This document shows, in pieces, positions 43,282 to 52,094 of a DNA stretch of 64,000 bases. The notes under the pieces are model-generated. The model did not search any database, was not told the origin of the DNA, and saw only the letters and a list, made by a program, of their open reading frames with translations. Origin of the DNA: Sphaerotilus montanus (GTDB lineage Bacteria > Pseudomonadota > Gammaproteobacteria > Burkholderiales > Burkholderiaceae_C); NCBI RefSeq assembly GCF_013410775.1, contig NZ_JACCFH010000001.1, positions 3,410,001 through 3,474,000 of the forward strand, given 5' to 3'. The first letter of the stretch is position 1, and each line of letters opens with the position of its first letter. The translations under genes and the position numbers were made by a program.

Positions 43282-43925
43282 GGCTTCGCGGGCTCCGTGC
43301 GCGGGGCCTGGCTGGACAGCGTGAACTCGCTGTAGTTCGGCTGGCTTGCCGGCTCCAGCTCCAGTCCGTCGGTGGCCGGACTGCCGGAGCCACCGGGGCG
43401 GATCTGCAGCGTGGCGAAGGCGCGTCCCTTGAAGCGGGGTTCGGACTGCAGGCTGCGCAGGTAGTCGGGCAGCACGGCCGGGTCGGTCATGCGGCCCCGG
43501 ATCTCGATGGCATCGTCGCTGCCCTGCAGGGTCAGACCGGTGATCCAGACGGCGGGGTGGGTCTGGCGGGCCAGGGCCTCCAGATGCGCGGCATAGCCTT
43601 CGCGGCGGCCGGCGCTGCCGTTGTCCAGCAGGCCTTGCAGGCGCTGGACAGCGGCCTCGTGGTCGCGCAGGCGCTTCACCTGGTCGCGTTCGGCCTGTTC
43701 GGTGCGGCTGGTGGCGGACGGCAGCAGTGCGCTGCGGCGGATCTCGGCCTGGGCCGCGAGCTGCAGGGTGTCCCTGTGGATCTGCCGGGTGTGCCACTGC
43801 AGCCCGACCCCGACGACCACCGCCAGGGCCGCCAGCGCCCCCTGCAGCATCAGCATGTGGCCGAGTGCATTGGCCTGCCGGCTCTGGCACAGGCTGCGGG
43901 CGTAGAGGTTGAGCTGCTGTGGCAT
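43278..43925 (-). CDS. PilN-type MSHA biogenesis protein (MshI2-like)
   Basis: This 215-residue membrane protein begins P-Q-Q-L-N-L-Y, the N-terminal motif that docks PilN-type proteins to their PilM partner. A transmembrane helix (about 28-45), a coiled coil and a periplasmic PilN domain (V-W-I-T-G-L-T-L-Q-G) follow. In Vibrio the msh locus encodes MshI only; many betaproteobacteria have this separate PilN-like gene. It lies 4 bp after mshI. Confidence 0.82.
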   Translation of the reverse strand: MPQQLNLYARSLCQSRQANALGHMLMLQGALAALAVVVGVGLQWHTRQIHRDTLQLAAQAEIRRSALLPSATSRTEQAERDQVKRLRDHEAAVQRLQGLLDNGSAGRREGYAAHLEALARQTHPAVWITGLTLQGSDDAIEIRGRMTDPAVLPDYLRSLQSEPRFKGRAFATLQIRPGGSGSPATDGLELEPASQPNYSEFTLSSQAPRTEPAKP

Positions 43926-43929
43926 GGGG

Positions 43930-44853
43930 TCAGGCGCGGCGCAGCGCGGCGCCGATCGCGATGGGGGACACGGTCGCCGCTGTCAGCGTGCCGGCCAGAT
44001 CGGCCCCGTCGAAGTCGATGCAGTCCTCGATGCGCAGCCGCACCACCGGCACGTAGAGCAGCTCGCGCACGTAGTCGGTGAAGGCGTCCGACGTGGTCGT
44101 GGACACCACCAGCCGCGACAGCGTCACCCGGCTGAAGAGTCGTTCGAAGCTGTCGAGCGTGCGCTGCAGCTCCAGCCCGGCGCGGTCGAAGGCCTGCTGG
44201 CGCAGCGCCTCGTCCGGCTCCGCGATCTGGGCGGCACTCACGTCGATGTGGCGGGCTTGCAGCAACTCGCCGCCAGCGGTGATCACCAGCGTGCTGTGGG
44301 TCTCGTCGATGAGCAGCAGCGCGATGCCGCGTCCGGGTTCTTCGAGCAGCGTGGCCAGATTGCGCAGTGCGGTTTCCGGCAGGTCCATCACCTTCCACGG
44401 TGCCCGGGCGCGCAGCGCGTCTTCGGCGACGGAGGCCAGTTCCTGTCGCGGGGCAATGGCCGCGAGCACCGACGGGCGCCCGCGCTGGTTGGTTTCTGCG
44501 GGGATTTCGAGCAGGTCGATCTGCGCGTCCGCGACCGGGAAGCTCACGAGGTCGCGCAGTTGCCAGCGCACCGCGTCCGCCCATTGTTCGCGGGGCACTT
44601 CCGGCGCTTCGGCGGGCAGCAGCAGGTACTGGTGGCGCTGCAGCACCAGCAGCCGGTGGTGGCGCTGCAGGGCGCGCTGGCGACGCAGATCGCGCAGGCT
44701 GGTCATCGGCGCGGACCAGTCGAGCGGGCAGGCCCAGCGTACCTGCGGCCGGCCATCGGCCGGCCAGCGCAGGTAGAGTGCCTGGGCGGTGGCACCCTGG
44801 GGCACCACCACCACCCAGCCATCCAGCCGAGGTTGTCGCAGCCAGGAGAACAC
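43930..44853 (-). CDS. mshI: MSHA biogenesis protein MshI (PilM-like)
   Basis: The 307-residue cytoplasmic actin-like protein pairs with the PilN-type protein. It has the PilM-family layout without transmembrane helices, including V-R-W-Q-L-R-D-L-V-S-F-P-V-A-D-A near residue 95 and R-G-I-A-L-L-L-I-D-E-T-H-S-T-L near 175. It is the first gene of the msh operon; 120 bp separate it from the argH end, and that gap holds the argH terminator. Confidence 0.85.
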   Translation of the reverse strand: MFSWLRQPRLDGWVVVVPQGATAQALYLRWPADGRPQVRWACPLDWSAPMTSLRDLRRQRALQRHHRLLVLQRHQYLLLPAEAPEVPREQWADAVRWQLRDLVSFPVADAQIDLLEIPAETNQRGRPSVLAAIAPRQELASVAEDALRARAPWKVMDLPETALRNLATLLEEPGRGIALLLIDETHSTLVITAGGELLQARHIDVSAAQIAEPDEALRQQAFDRAGLELQRTLDSFERLFSRVTLSRLVVSTTTSDAFTDYVRELLYVPVVRLRIEDCIDFDGADLAGTLTAATVSPIAIGAALRRA

Positions 44854-44929
44854 GCGGATTCACTCCATCAGAAAGGATGGGGCGATGCTGCCTGTGTCGG
44901 TACCAGCTCCAGACTCGAAAAAGCGATGC

Positions 44930-44954
44930 AAAACGCGGCCACAAGGGGCCGCGT
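44930..44954 (-). terminator. Rho-independent terminator of argH
   Basis: On the minus strand an 8-bp perfect stem (arms at 44947-44954 and 44933-44940, ACGCGGCC/GGCCGCGT) with a 6-nt loop is followed by TTTT (44930-44933). It begins 19 bases after the argH stop. It is the only classical stem plus T-run found in the window. Confidence 0.8.
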
Positions 44955-44973
44955 CGTCAGGGGGCAGTGAGGG

Positions 44974-46404
44974 TCAGCCCAGGCGTGCGCGGTGCCGCGC
45001 GATCTGCGCGCGCACCTGCACCGGGGCGGTGCCGCCCAGCACATTGCGGGCGTTGAGCGACCCGGTGAGGCTCAGTACCTCGAAGACGTCGGACGCGATC
45101 CGCGCATCGAAGCCCTGCAGCGTGGCCAGCGGCAGCTCCGACAGGTCCTGGCCCAGCGCGATCGAGGTCTTCACCGCGTGGGCCACCACTTCGTGCGCGT
45201 CGCGGAAGGGCAGGCCCTTCTTGACCAGGTAGTCGGCCAGGTCGGTGGCGGTGGCGTAGCCGCGGCGGGCGGCACGCTCCATCGCGTCCTGCTTCACCGA
45301 CAGGCCGCCGGCGCGCGACCCATCGGCCGCCACTTCGCCGCCGATCATCTCGGCCATGATGCGCAGCGTGTCCTTGACCGTGTCGACGGTGTCGAACAGC
45401 GGCTCCTTGTCTTCCTGGTTGTCCTTGTTGTAGGCCAGCGGCTGGCCCTTCATCAGCGTGATCAGGCCCATCAGGTGGCCGACGACGCGGCCGGACTTGC
45501 CGCGCGCGAGTTCGGCGACGTCCGGATTGCGCTTCTGCGGCATGATCGACGAGCCGGTGCAGTAGCGGTCCGACAGGTTGATGAAGCCGAAGTTCTGGCT
45601 CATCCAGACCACGATCTCCTCGGCCAGCCGCGACACATGCACCATCACCAGCGTGGCGAAGGACGTGAACTCGATGGCGAAGTCGCGGTCGCTCACGGCG
45701 TCCAGGCTGTTCTGGCAGACGCCCTCGAAGCCCAGCGTGCGCGCCACGCGCTCGCGGTCGAGCGGGTAGCTGGTGCCGGCCAGCGCTGCCGCGCCCAGCG
45801 GCAGGCGGTTGACGCGCTTCCTCAGGTCGGCGAGCCGCTCAGCGTCGCGCGAGAACATCTCGACGTAGGCCAGCAGGTGGTGCGCGAAGCTCACGGGCTG
45901 GGCAACCTGCAGGTGCGTGAAGCCGGGCAGGATGACCTCGACGTTCTGCGCCGCGACGTGGACCAGCGCGCGCTGCATGTCGTCGAGCAGCGCGGCCGTC
46001 GCGTCGATCTCGTCGCGCAGCCACAGGCGCACGTCGGTGGCCACCTGGTCATTGCGGCTGCGGCCGGTGTGCAGGCGCTTGCCGGCGTCGCCCACCAGCG
46101 TGGTCAGGCGGGCCTCGATGTTGAGGTGGACGTCTTCGAGGTCGAGCTTCCACTCGAAGGTGCCGGCCTTGATCTCGGCATGGATCTGCGCCATGCCGCG
46201 CTGGATGTCTTCCAGGTCCTGCGCGCTGATGATGCCCTGGGCGGCCAGCATCTCGGCGTGGGCCAGGCTGCCCTCGATGTCGGCGCGCCAGAGGCGCTTG
46301 TCGAAGGTGACGCTGGAGGTGTAGCGCTTGACCAGCTCGCTCATCGGTTCGGAGAACAGGGCGGACCAGGCTTGCGACTTCTTGTCGAGTTGATGGGTGC
46401 TCAT
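44974..46404 (-). CDS. argH: Argininosuccinate lyase
   Basis: ArgH splits argininosuccinate into arginine and fumarate, the last step of arginine synthesis. The 476-residue protein has the superfamily signature [11 protein letters not shown] near residue 283 with the catalytic Ser loop, H-T-G-R-S-R-N-D-Q near 108, and the [11 protein letters not shown] motif with catalytic His. ATG 46404 gives the normal length; longer upstream frames are shadow sequence. It diverges from the LytS-type kinase with 94 bp between starts. Confidence 0.97.
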   Translation of the reverse strand: MSTHQLDKKSQAWSALFSEPMSELVKRYTSSVTFDKRLWRADIEGSLAHAEMLAAQGIISAQDLEDIQRGMAQIHAEIKAGTFEWKLDLEDVHLNIEARLTTLVGDAGKRLHTGRSRNDQVATDVRLWLRDEIDATAALLDDMQRALVHVAAQNVEVILPGFTHLQVAQPVSFAHHLLAYVEMFSRDAERLADLRKRVNRLPLGAAALAGTSYPLDRERVARTLGFEGVCQNSLDAVSDRDFAIEFTSFATLVMVHVSRLAEEIVVWMSQNFGFINLSDRYCTGSSIMPQKRNPDVAELARGKSGRVVGHLMGLITLMKGQPLAYNKDNQEDKEPLFDTVDTVKDTLRIMAEMIGGEVAADGSRAGGLSVKQDAMERAARRGYATATDLADYLVKKGLPFRDAHEVVAHAVKTSIALGQDLSELPLATLQGFDARIASDVFEVLSLTGSLNARNVLGGTAPVQVRAQIARHRARLG

Positions 46405-46498
46405 CGGCGGGCGGCTCAGGGAAGGGGACAATCGGAGAATCTGCGCGGATTGTAGAGAGCGCGCCTGTCCACTGCCTTGACCCCGCCCGGCGTTCGCC

Positions 46499-47578
46499 AT
46501 GTTCATGCCCCCCGAATCCGATCCGAACGACCTGCCGGACGACCTTTGCCAGGGCGGCGTCGTGCTGCGCACCGTGCTGTTCGTGCACGGGGTGGTGGCG
46601 CTGGGGCTGGGTTTCCGGGCGCTGTCGGTCCGCCAGTGGCTGGTCGACGTGTCGGTGGTGGTGGCCGCCGTGCTGCCGGCCACGCTGGTGTGGCTGCTGG
46701 CGGCGTGTGCGCTGGGGCGGGCGCGGCTGCGGGTGCCCCAGCGTGCCCAGCCGGCGGTGGCGTGGCTGGTGCTGTGCGGCCTGGGCGCGGCCTGCGGGGC
46801 GATGGCGTGGACGCTGCTCGTCTGGCTCGGCCAGATCGACGAGGGCTGGCCGACCGGCCTGGCCACCGTCGGCAGCGGGGCGGCGCTGTCCGGCGCGGTG
46901 TTCCACTGGCTGCGCCAGCGCACCCGGATGCGCCTGCCGGCCGGCACCCAGGCGCGGCTGGCGGAGCTGCAGTCGCGCATCCGGCCGCATTTCCTCTTCA
47001 ACGCGCTCAACAGCGCGATCGCGCTGGTGCGGGTCGATCCGGCCCAGGCCGAGGCCGTGCTGGAAGACCTGTCGGAGCTGTTCCGCGCCGCGCTGGTCGG
47101 CTCGGGCGAGCGGGTCACGCTGGGCGAGGAGGTGGAACTGGCGCAGCGCTACCTGGCGATCGAGCAGGTGCGCTTCGGCGACCGGCTGAACGTGCGCTGG
47201 AAGATCGACCCGCTGGTGGAGAACGCCTGGGTGCCTTCGCTGCTGCTGCAGCCGCTCGTCGAGAACGCCGTCAAGCACGGGGTGGAGCCTTCGCCCACGG
47301 GAGGCGCCATCCGCATCCGGGCGCAGGCCCGCCACGGCCACGCCCTGGTCACCATCACCAACACGGTGCCCGAAGGCCGGCCCCGCAAGGGACACGGCAT
47401 GGCCCTGCACAACGTGCGCGACCGGCTGCAGCTGCTGCACGATCTGGACATGCGTTTCGAAGCCGGTCCGATCGAGGGCGGGCGGTTCCGGGTGCGGCTG
47501 CTGGTGCCGCTGGTGAAGGGCACCGAAACCGCCCGGGGATCGGCACAGCGGCAGAAGGACAAGGAGAAGCAACCATGA
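46499..47578 (+). CDS. LytS/AlgZ-type sensor histidine kinase
   Basis: This 359-residue membrane kinase has four hydrophobic segments (about 22-40, 48-72, 85-105, 120-135) and the His-kinase motif of PF06580, [14 protein letters not shown], with the phospho-His near residue 165. Its ATPase domain has L-V-E-N-A-V-K-H-G and G-H-G-M-A-L-H-N-V. It pairs with the LytTR regulator, overlapping by ATGA. The argH - kinase - regulator order is common in betaproteobacteria, where hemC often follows; here hemC is absent. Confidence 0.9.
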   Translation: MFMPPESDPNDLPDDLCQGGVVLRTVLFVHGVVALGLGFRALSVRQWLVDVSVVVAAVLPATLVWLLAACALGRARLRVPQRAQPAVAWLVLCGLGAACGAMAWTLLVWLGQIDEGWPTGLATVGSGAALSGAVFHWLRQRTRMRLPAGTQARLAELQSRIRPHFLFNALNSAIALVRVDPAQAEAVLEDLSELFRAALVGSGERVTLGEEVELAQRYLAIEQVRFGDRLNVRWKIDPLVENAWVPSLLLQPLVENAVKHGVEPSPTGGAIRIRAQARHGHALVTITNTVPEGRPRKGHGMALHNVRDRLQLLHDLDMRFEAGPIEGGRFRVRLLVPLVKGTETARGSAQRQKDKEKQP

Positions 47579-48342
47579 GCACCTTGCGTGTCCTGCTGGT
47601 CGATGACGAGGCGCTGTCGCGCCTGCGCCTGCGCACGCTGCTGGGCGACTGCGTCGATCCGGTCTGTAGCGTGGTCGGCGAGGCCGCCACGGCACCTGCG
47701 GCCTTGCACTGGCTGACGCTGCACCAGGCGGACGTCGTGCTGCTCGACATCCACATGCCCGGCATGGACGGGCTGCAGCTCGCCGAGCGCCTGCGCGGCC
47801 TGCCGCGGGCGCCGGCGGTCATTTTCGTCACGGCACATGCCGAGCACGCGCTGGCGGCGTTCGAGGTCGAGGCGGTCGACTACCTGACCAAGCCGGTGCG
47901 GCGGCTGCGGCTGCAGGCGGCGCTGCTGCGGGTGGCCCAGCGGCTGCCCGGACCGGTGGCCACGGCCCCTGCGCCGCTGGACGCACTGCCGGCCACCCCC
48001 GTGATCGTGGTGCACGAGCGCGGCGAACTGCTGCGGGTGCCGCTGGCCGAGGTGCTCTATCTCAAGGCCGAGCAGAAGTACGTGACGCTGCGCACCGCGC
48101 GGCAGGCCTTGCTGCTGGACGAGTCGCTGGCAGAGCTGGAGGAGCGCATGGGCGACCGCTTCCTGCGCATCCACCGCAATGCGCTGGTGGCGCGGCATGC
48201 GGTGGTGGCGCTGGAGCGTCGCGACGACAGCGACGGGGCCGAGGGCTGGGCCGTGCGGATCGCACCGACGGACGAGTGGCTGGCGGTGTCCCGGCGGCAG
48301 CTCGTCGCGGTGCGCGAAATGCTGGCGGCGGAGGGGTTGTGA
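47575..48342 (+). CDS. LytTR-family response regulator (AlgR-like)
   Basis: This 255-residue regulator has a receiver domain with D-D-E at 10-12, phospho-Asp near 60 in V-V-L-L-D-I-H-M-P-G-M-D-G, and K-P-V near 107. A C-terminal LytTR DNA-binding domain follows (V-L-Y-L-K-A-E-Q-K-Y-V-T-L-R, R-I-H-R-N-A-L-V). AlgR relatives control alginate, type IV pili and virulence genes, so regulation of the adjacent msh locus is possible but unproven. GGAG lies upstream of the ATG. Confidence 0.92.
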   Translation: MSTLRVLLVDDEALSRLRLRTLLGDCVDPVCSVVGEAATAPAALHWLTLHQADVVLLDIHMPGMDGLQLAERLRGLPRAPAVIFVTAHAEHALAAFEVEAVDYLTKPVRRLRLQAALLRVAQRLPGPVATAPAPLDALPATPVIVVHERGELLRVPLAEVLYLKAEQKYVTLRTARQALLLDESLAELEERMGDRFLRIHRNALVARHAVVALERRDDSDGAEGWAVRIAPTDEWLAVSRRQLVAVREMLAAEGL

Positions 48343-48378
48343 GGCCAGTCACGCGCTGCCTTTACACTCCGCCCCACC

Positions 48379-48729
48379 ATGCGGCAGAAATTGATCGTGA
48401 TCCTGGGGATTTTTGTCCTGCTGTGCGGCAGTTGGATCAGCAGCGCCGCCATGGTCACGCATGACAGTCTGCATACCCCCATCAATACCGAAGATGGCGT
48501 GTCGTTCGAGGAAAGTGTCCTTGATGATCTGCGCCCAGGGTCGCTCTCGCCGGAACACCTGTCATCCGGAGCGGCCTTGCAAGACCACGCGCCGCCGTTC
48601 TGCTTGACGCCATTGCGCCAGGTGTCGATTCCGGTGCGCCACCCGCAGGCGCTGGCCGAGAACCCACGCCCGCCGCCATTTCTGGGGACGCTGCGCCGTC
48701 CTCCCAAGGGGCTGACAGCACACGCCTGA
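48379..48729 (+). CDS. Small exported protein of unknown function
   Basis: This 116-residue protein has a likely signal peptide (K-L-I-V-I-L-G-I-F-V-L-L-C-G-S-W-I-S-S-A) and a Pro-rich C-terminal half (P-R-P-P-P-F-L). I recognise no family. It begins 36 bp after the LytTR regulator and ends 180 bp before the CorC-type gene. Codon use is less GC-biased than its neighbours. It is probably a real gene because of the signal peptide, but it could be a remnant. Confidence 0.5.
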   Translation: MRQKLIVILGIFVLLCGSWISSAAMVTHDSLHTPINTEDGVSFEESVLDDLRPGSLSPEHLSSGAALQDHAPPFCLTPLRQVSIPVRHPQALAENPRPPPFLGTLRRPPKGLTAHA

Positions 48730-48746
48730 ACCGCACCCCCTGCGGT
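48730..48746 (+). terminator. Weak candidate hairpin after the small exported protein gene
   Basis: ACCGCA (48730-48735) and TGCGGT (48741-48746) form a perfect 6-bp stem with a 5-C loop directly after the stop codon. There is no T-run. The rest of the gap to 48909 shows no gene or clear promoter to me. Confidence 0.3.
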
Positions 48747-48909
48747 CAGCAGCGCTTTGCTTGCGCCGTCGCTGTCTCTCCTCGATCTGCTGACGCTGCA
48801 CAGCCGTACAGCAGATGCCTCCCACGTCGATGTGCACTGGCTGATCGGGCCAGTGCCGCGCCGTTTCCTTGCCTGCGGCGAGGAAGTCTGGTGCCAACCA
48901 CCTCTTGTC

Positions 48910-50238
48910 ATGGAAATTGCATTACTTTTTGGGCTGATCCTGCTCAACGGCTTGTTCGCGATGTCGGAGATCGCCCTGGTGACCGCCCGCAAGGCTCGGT
49001 TACAGAAACTGCTGGACAGTGGCGACGCCGCTGCGGCTGCCGCCATCAAGCTGGGTGAAGACCCGACCCGTTTCCTTTCCACCATCCAGATCGGCATCAC
49101 CTCGATCGGTGTGCTCAACGGCATCGTGGGCGAAGCTGCGCTGGCCGCTCCGCTGGCCCTCTGGCTCAGCCAGACCGGGGTGCCCGATCCTTACAGCACC
49201 TACGGCGCGACAGGTCTCGTCGTGGTGCTGATCACCTACTGCTCCATCGTCGTAGGCGAACTCGTGCCCAAGCGCATCGGGCAGTCTCAGCCGGAGTTGT
49301 TCGCGCGGCTGGTGGCGCGGCCGATCGATGGCCTGGCCATCCTGACCAAGCCCTTCGTGCTGCTGCTGTCGGCCTCGACCCACGGGCTTCTGCGGCTGCT
49401 GGGTGTCCGCGACAACGGCCAGAGCGCCGTGACCGAGGAGGAGATCCATGCCATGCTGGCCGAAGGGACCACGGCCGGCGTCATCGAATCGCACGAGCAC
49501 ACGATGGTGCGCAATGTCTTCCGGCTGGACGACCGCCAGATCCGCTCGCTGATGGTGCCGCGCAGCGACATCATCACGCTGGACACCGATCTGGACGTGC
49601 AGGAGAACCTGACGCGCATCCGCGAGAGCAACCACGCGCGGTTCCCGGTGGTCAAGGGCGGGCTCGATCAGGTGCTGGGTGTCGTCAACGCGCGCCAGTG
49701 GCTGTCCACCCTGCTGGTGGATGGCCCGGGTGTCCTGGCCGAACAGCCGTTCCAGACCCCGCTGTACATCCCGGAAACCATCACGGGGATGGAGTTGCTC
49801 GACAACTTCCGCTCGTCCGACATGCAGATGGCGTTTGTCATCGACGAGTACGGCGAGATCCAGGGCATCGTGACGCTGCAGGATCTGATCGAGGCCATCA
49901 CGGGCGAATTCCGTCCGCGTGACCCGGAGACGTCCTGGGCCTTGCAGCGCGAAGATGGTTCGTGGCTTCTGGACGGGCACATTCCCGTGCAGGAACTCAA
50001 GGATCGGCTGGAGCTGAGCGCCGTGCCGGAGGAGCACAAGGGCCGCTTCCACACGCTCGGTGGCATGTTCATGCTGCTGATCGGCCGCCTGCCGGCGGAG
50101 GCGGATGTCGTGACCTGGGAGGGCTGGCGCTTCGAGGTGGTGGACATGGACGGCAAGGCCATCGACAAGGTGCTGGCGAGCCGGCTGGTGCCCGAGGCCC
50201 CTGGGCTGGATGCCGCCAGCGGGAGAGCCGCGCCATGA
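48910..50238 (+). CDS. CorC/TlyC-type membrane protein (DUF21, CBS pair, CorC_HlyC domain)
   Basis: This 442-residue protein has an N-terminal DUF21 membrane domain with four hydrophobic segments (A-L-L-F-G-L-I-L-L-N-G-L-F-A-M-S-E-I-A-L start; V-V-G-E-L-V-P-K-R-I-G motif near residue 117). Two CBS domains span about 215-345 (L-M-V-P-R-S-D-I; G-I-V-T-L-Q-D-L-I-E), and a C-terminal transporter-associated domain follows. Members of the CNNM/CorC group export magnesium or cobalt, but many are annotated as hemolysins without evidence. Its stop overlaps the next gene by four bases. Confidence 0.9.
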   Translation: MEIALLFGLILLNGLFAMSEIALVTARKARLQKLLDSGDAAAAAAIKLGEDPTRFLSTIQIGITSIGVLNGIVGEAALAAPLALWLSQTGVPDPYSTYGATGLVVVLITYCSIVVGELVPKRIGQSQPELFARLVARPIDGLAILTKPFVLLLSASTHGLLRLLGVRDNGQSAVTEEEIHAMLAEGTTAGVIESHEHTMVRNVFRLDDRQIRSLMVPRSDIITLDTDLDVQENLTRIRESNHARFPVVKGGLDQVLGVVNARQWLSTLLVDGPGVLAEQPFQTPLYIPETITGMELLDNFRSSDMQMAFVIDEYGEIQGIVTLQDLIEAITGEFRPRDPETSWALQREDGSWLLDGHIPVQELKDRLELSAVPEEHKGRFHTLGGMFMLLIGRLPAEADVVTWEGWRFEVVDMDGKAIDKVLASRLVPEAPGLDAASGRAAP

Positions 50239-50747
50239 ACTGGATCCGCTGGCGAAGCCCCGTGCTGCTCGGATTGGTGTGTTTCCTGGCCGGCTGTCCT
50301 GACGGGTATCCGACCAGCCACCCCGAGGACGCTGACTTTCCCGCAAGTTCCGTCGACCTGACGCAGGTGCAGCGCCTGCAGCGTCTCAACGAGATGGGCG
50401 CGGACACCAGCCCGCATCTGCGTTGGAATTACACCCTGGCGACGGGATGCCGGCTGCAGGTTGAACACCAGGAGCGGCGGCTGTTTGCCCGCAGCCAGGT
50501 GGCGAGTGTTCCGCTCTTCGGGACCGAGATCCGCATCGAGGCGCTGGAAACGGAGCCAGAGCTGTACCGCGTGATCGGCGTGCGCGATGCGGCTGGGCAG
50601 GCGCAGTCCCAGGACGCGCTCACCCTGCTGCATGACCAGGGGAGCTGGCCAGATGCGATCCAGTTCCGGGCCTTGCTGACCCATCTGCAGCGAGACTGCC
50701 GTGCATCCGGCGCATCGGCCACGCCTGTCCTCTCCAGCCCGCCATGA
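50235..50747 (+). CDS. Predicted lipoprotein of unknown function
   Basis: This 170-residue protein has a lipoprotein signal (L-L-G-L-V-C-F-L-A-G-C, lipid-linked Cys near residue 21). The mature part is hydrophilic, with no recognised domain. It is translationally coupled to both neighbours (ATGA at each end), forming a CorC-type - lipoprotein - chrA string. Its location in the envelope is well supported; its function is unknown. Confidence 0.75.
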   Translation: MNWIRWRSPVLLGLVCFLAGCPDGYPTSHPEDADFPASSVDLTQVQRLQRLNEMGADTSPHLRWNYTLATGCRLQVEHQERRLFARSQVASVPLFGTEIRIEALETEPELYRVIGVRDAAGQAQSQDALTLLHDQGSWPDAIQFRALLTHLQRDCRASGASATPVLSSPP

Positions 50748-52093
50748 GTACCGTCCCTGCGCACGACCGCCCCGCCCACCCGACCTTCCGCGAAGCCTTC
50801 CTCTACTGGCTGCGGCTCGGTTTCATCAGCTTCGGCGGTCCGGCTGGGCAGATCGCGGTGATGCATGCCGAGCTGGTGGACAAACGCCGCTGGATCAGCG
50901 AACAGCGCTTCCTGCACGCGCTGAACTACTGCATGGTGCTGCCCGGTCCCGAGGCGCAGCAACTCGCCATCTACCTCGGCTGGCTGCTGCACCGCACCTG
51001 GGGCGGGATCGTGGCCGGGGTGCTGTTCGTGCTCCCTTCGCTGTTCATCCTGGCGGGGCTGACCTGGGTCTACCTGGCGTTCGGCGATGTCCCGGCCGTG
51101 AAGGGGATCTTCGACGGCATCAAGCCTGCCGTGGTCGCCATCGTCGTCTTCGCGGCCTGGCGGATCGGCGCGCGGGCCTTGAAGAACCGGGTGCTGCAGG
51201 CGATGGCGGCGCTGTCCTTCGTCGCGCTGTTCGGGTTCGGCGTGCCGTTTCCCGCCATCGTGCTGGCGGCGGGGTTGATCGGGCTGGTCGGGGGCCGGGT
51301 TGCGCCGCAGCATTTCCAGACGGGTGGCGGCGGACATGGCGCTGCGCAGGCCCGCCACGCCCCCGCGCTGATCGACGACGACACCCCTGCACCACCCCAT
51401 GCGCGCTTCCGCTGGGGCTACCTGCTGGCGCTGGTGGGCGTGGCATTCGGGCTGTGGGTCGGCATGGTGGCGCTGCTGCTCGGCCAGCCGGTGCTGCACG
51501 ACATGGGGGTCTTCTTCACCAAGGCGGCGCTGCTGACCTTCGGCGGTGCCTACGCGGTGCTGCCCTATGTCTACCAGGGCGGCGTCGAGACCCACGGCTG
51601 GCTGACCGGCCCGCAGATGATGGACGGGCTGGCGCTGGGCGAGACGACGCCGGGACCGCTGATCATGGTGGTGGCCTTCGTCGGCTTTGTCGGCGCCTGG
51701 ACCAAGGAGATTTTCGGGCCGGACGCGCTGGCCGCGGCGGGCATGGCGGGGGCGGCGGTGGCGACGTTCTTCACCTTCCTGCCGAGCTTCGTCTTCATCC
51801 TGGCGGGCGCACCGCTGGTCGAGTCCACCCGGGGCAACCTGAAGTTCACCGCACCGCTGACCGGCATCACGGCGGCGGTGGTCGGCGTGATCCTGAACCT
51901 CGCGGTGTTCTTCGGCTGGCATGTCGTCTGGCCGAGGGCGACCGCCGCGGCGCCGTTTTCCGGCGGGGTCGAGGTGTTCTCGGCGGCCGTGGCGGTGGTG
52001 GCCTTTGTCGCGCTGTGGCACCACAAGCAGGACATCATGAAAGTGCTCGCGGTCTGCGCCGGGATGGGGTTGCTGCGGAGCCTGATGGGCTGA
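50744..52093 (+). CDS. chrA: Chromate efflux transporter ChrA
   Basis: This 449-residue inner-membrane antiporter of the CHR family exports chromate. It has two homologous halves, each with the family motif: F-I-S-F-G-G-P-A-G-Q-I near residue 27 with L-P-G-P-E-A-Q-Q near 66, and L-L-T-F-G-G-A-Y-A-V-L-P near 265 with T-T-P-G-P-L near 302. About ten hydrophobic segments are visible, with a Gly/His-containing linker around residues 190-220. It converges with the His-tailed permease gene, one base apart. Confidence 0.93.
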   Translation: MSTVPAHDRPAHPTFREAFLYWLRLGFISFGGPAGQIAVMHAELVDKRRWISEQRFLHALNYCMVLPGPEAQQLAIYLGWLLHRTWGGIVAGVLFVLPSLFILAGLTWVYLAFGDVPAVKGIFDGIKPAVVAIVVFAAWRIGARALKNRVLQAMAALSFVALFGFGVPFPAIVLAAGLIGLVGGRVAPQHFQTGGGGHGAAQARHAPALIDDDTPAPPHARFRWGYLLALVGVAFGLWVGMVALLLGQPVLHDMGVFFTKAALLTFGGAYAVLPYVYQGGVETHGWLTGPQMMDGLALGETTPGPLIMVVAFVGFVGAWTKEIFGPDALAAAGMAGAAVATFFTFLPSFVFILAGAPLVESTRGNLKFTAPLTGITAAVVGVILNLAVFFGWHVVWPRATAAAPFSGGVEVFSAAVAVVAFVALWHHKQDIMKVLAVCAGMGLLRSLMG

Positions 52094-52094
52094 C

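Noticed and set aside
31286-44853. General type II secretion system
   Set aside because: MshI/J/K/L/Q-type genes, the MshA-like pilin and MshEN units in the ATPase fit an MSHA pilus better than a gsp operon.
48730-48909. Mg or Mn riboswitch before the CorC-type gene
   Set aside because: Only a small hairpin is visible; no conserved riboswitch elements could be identified by eye.
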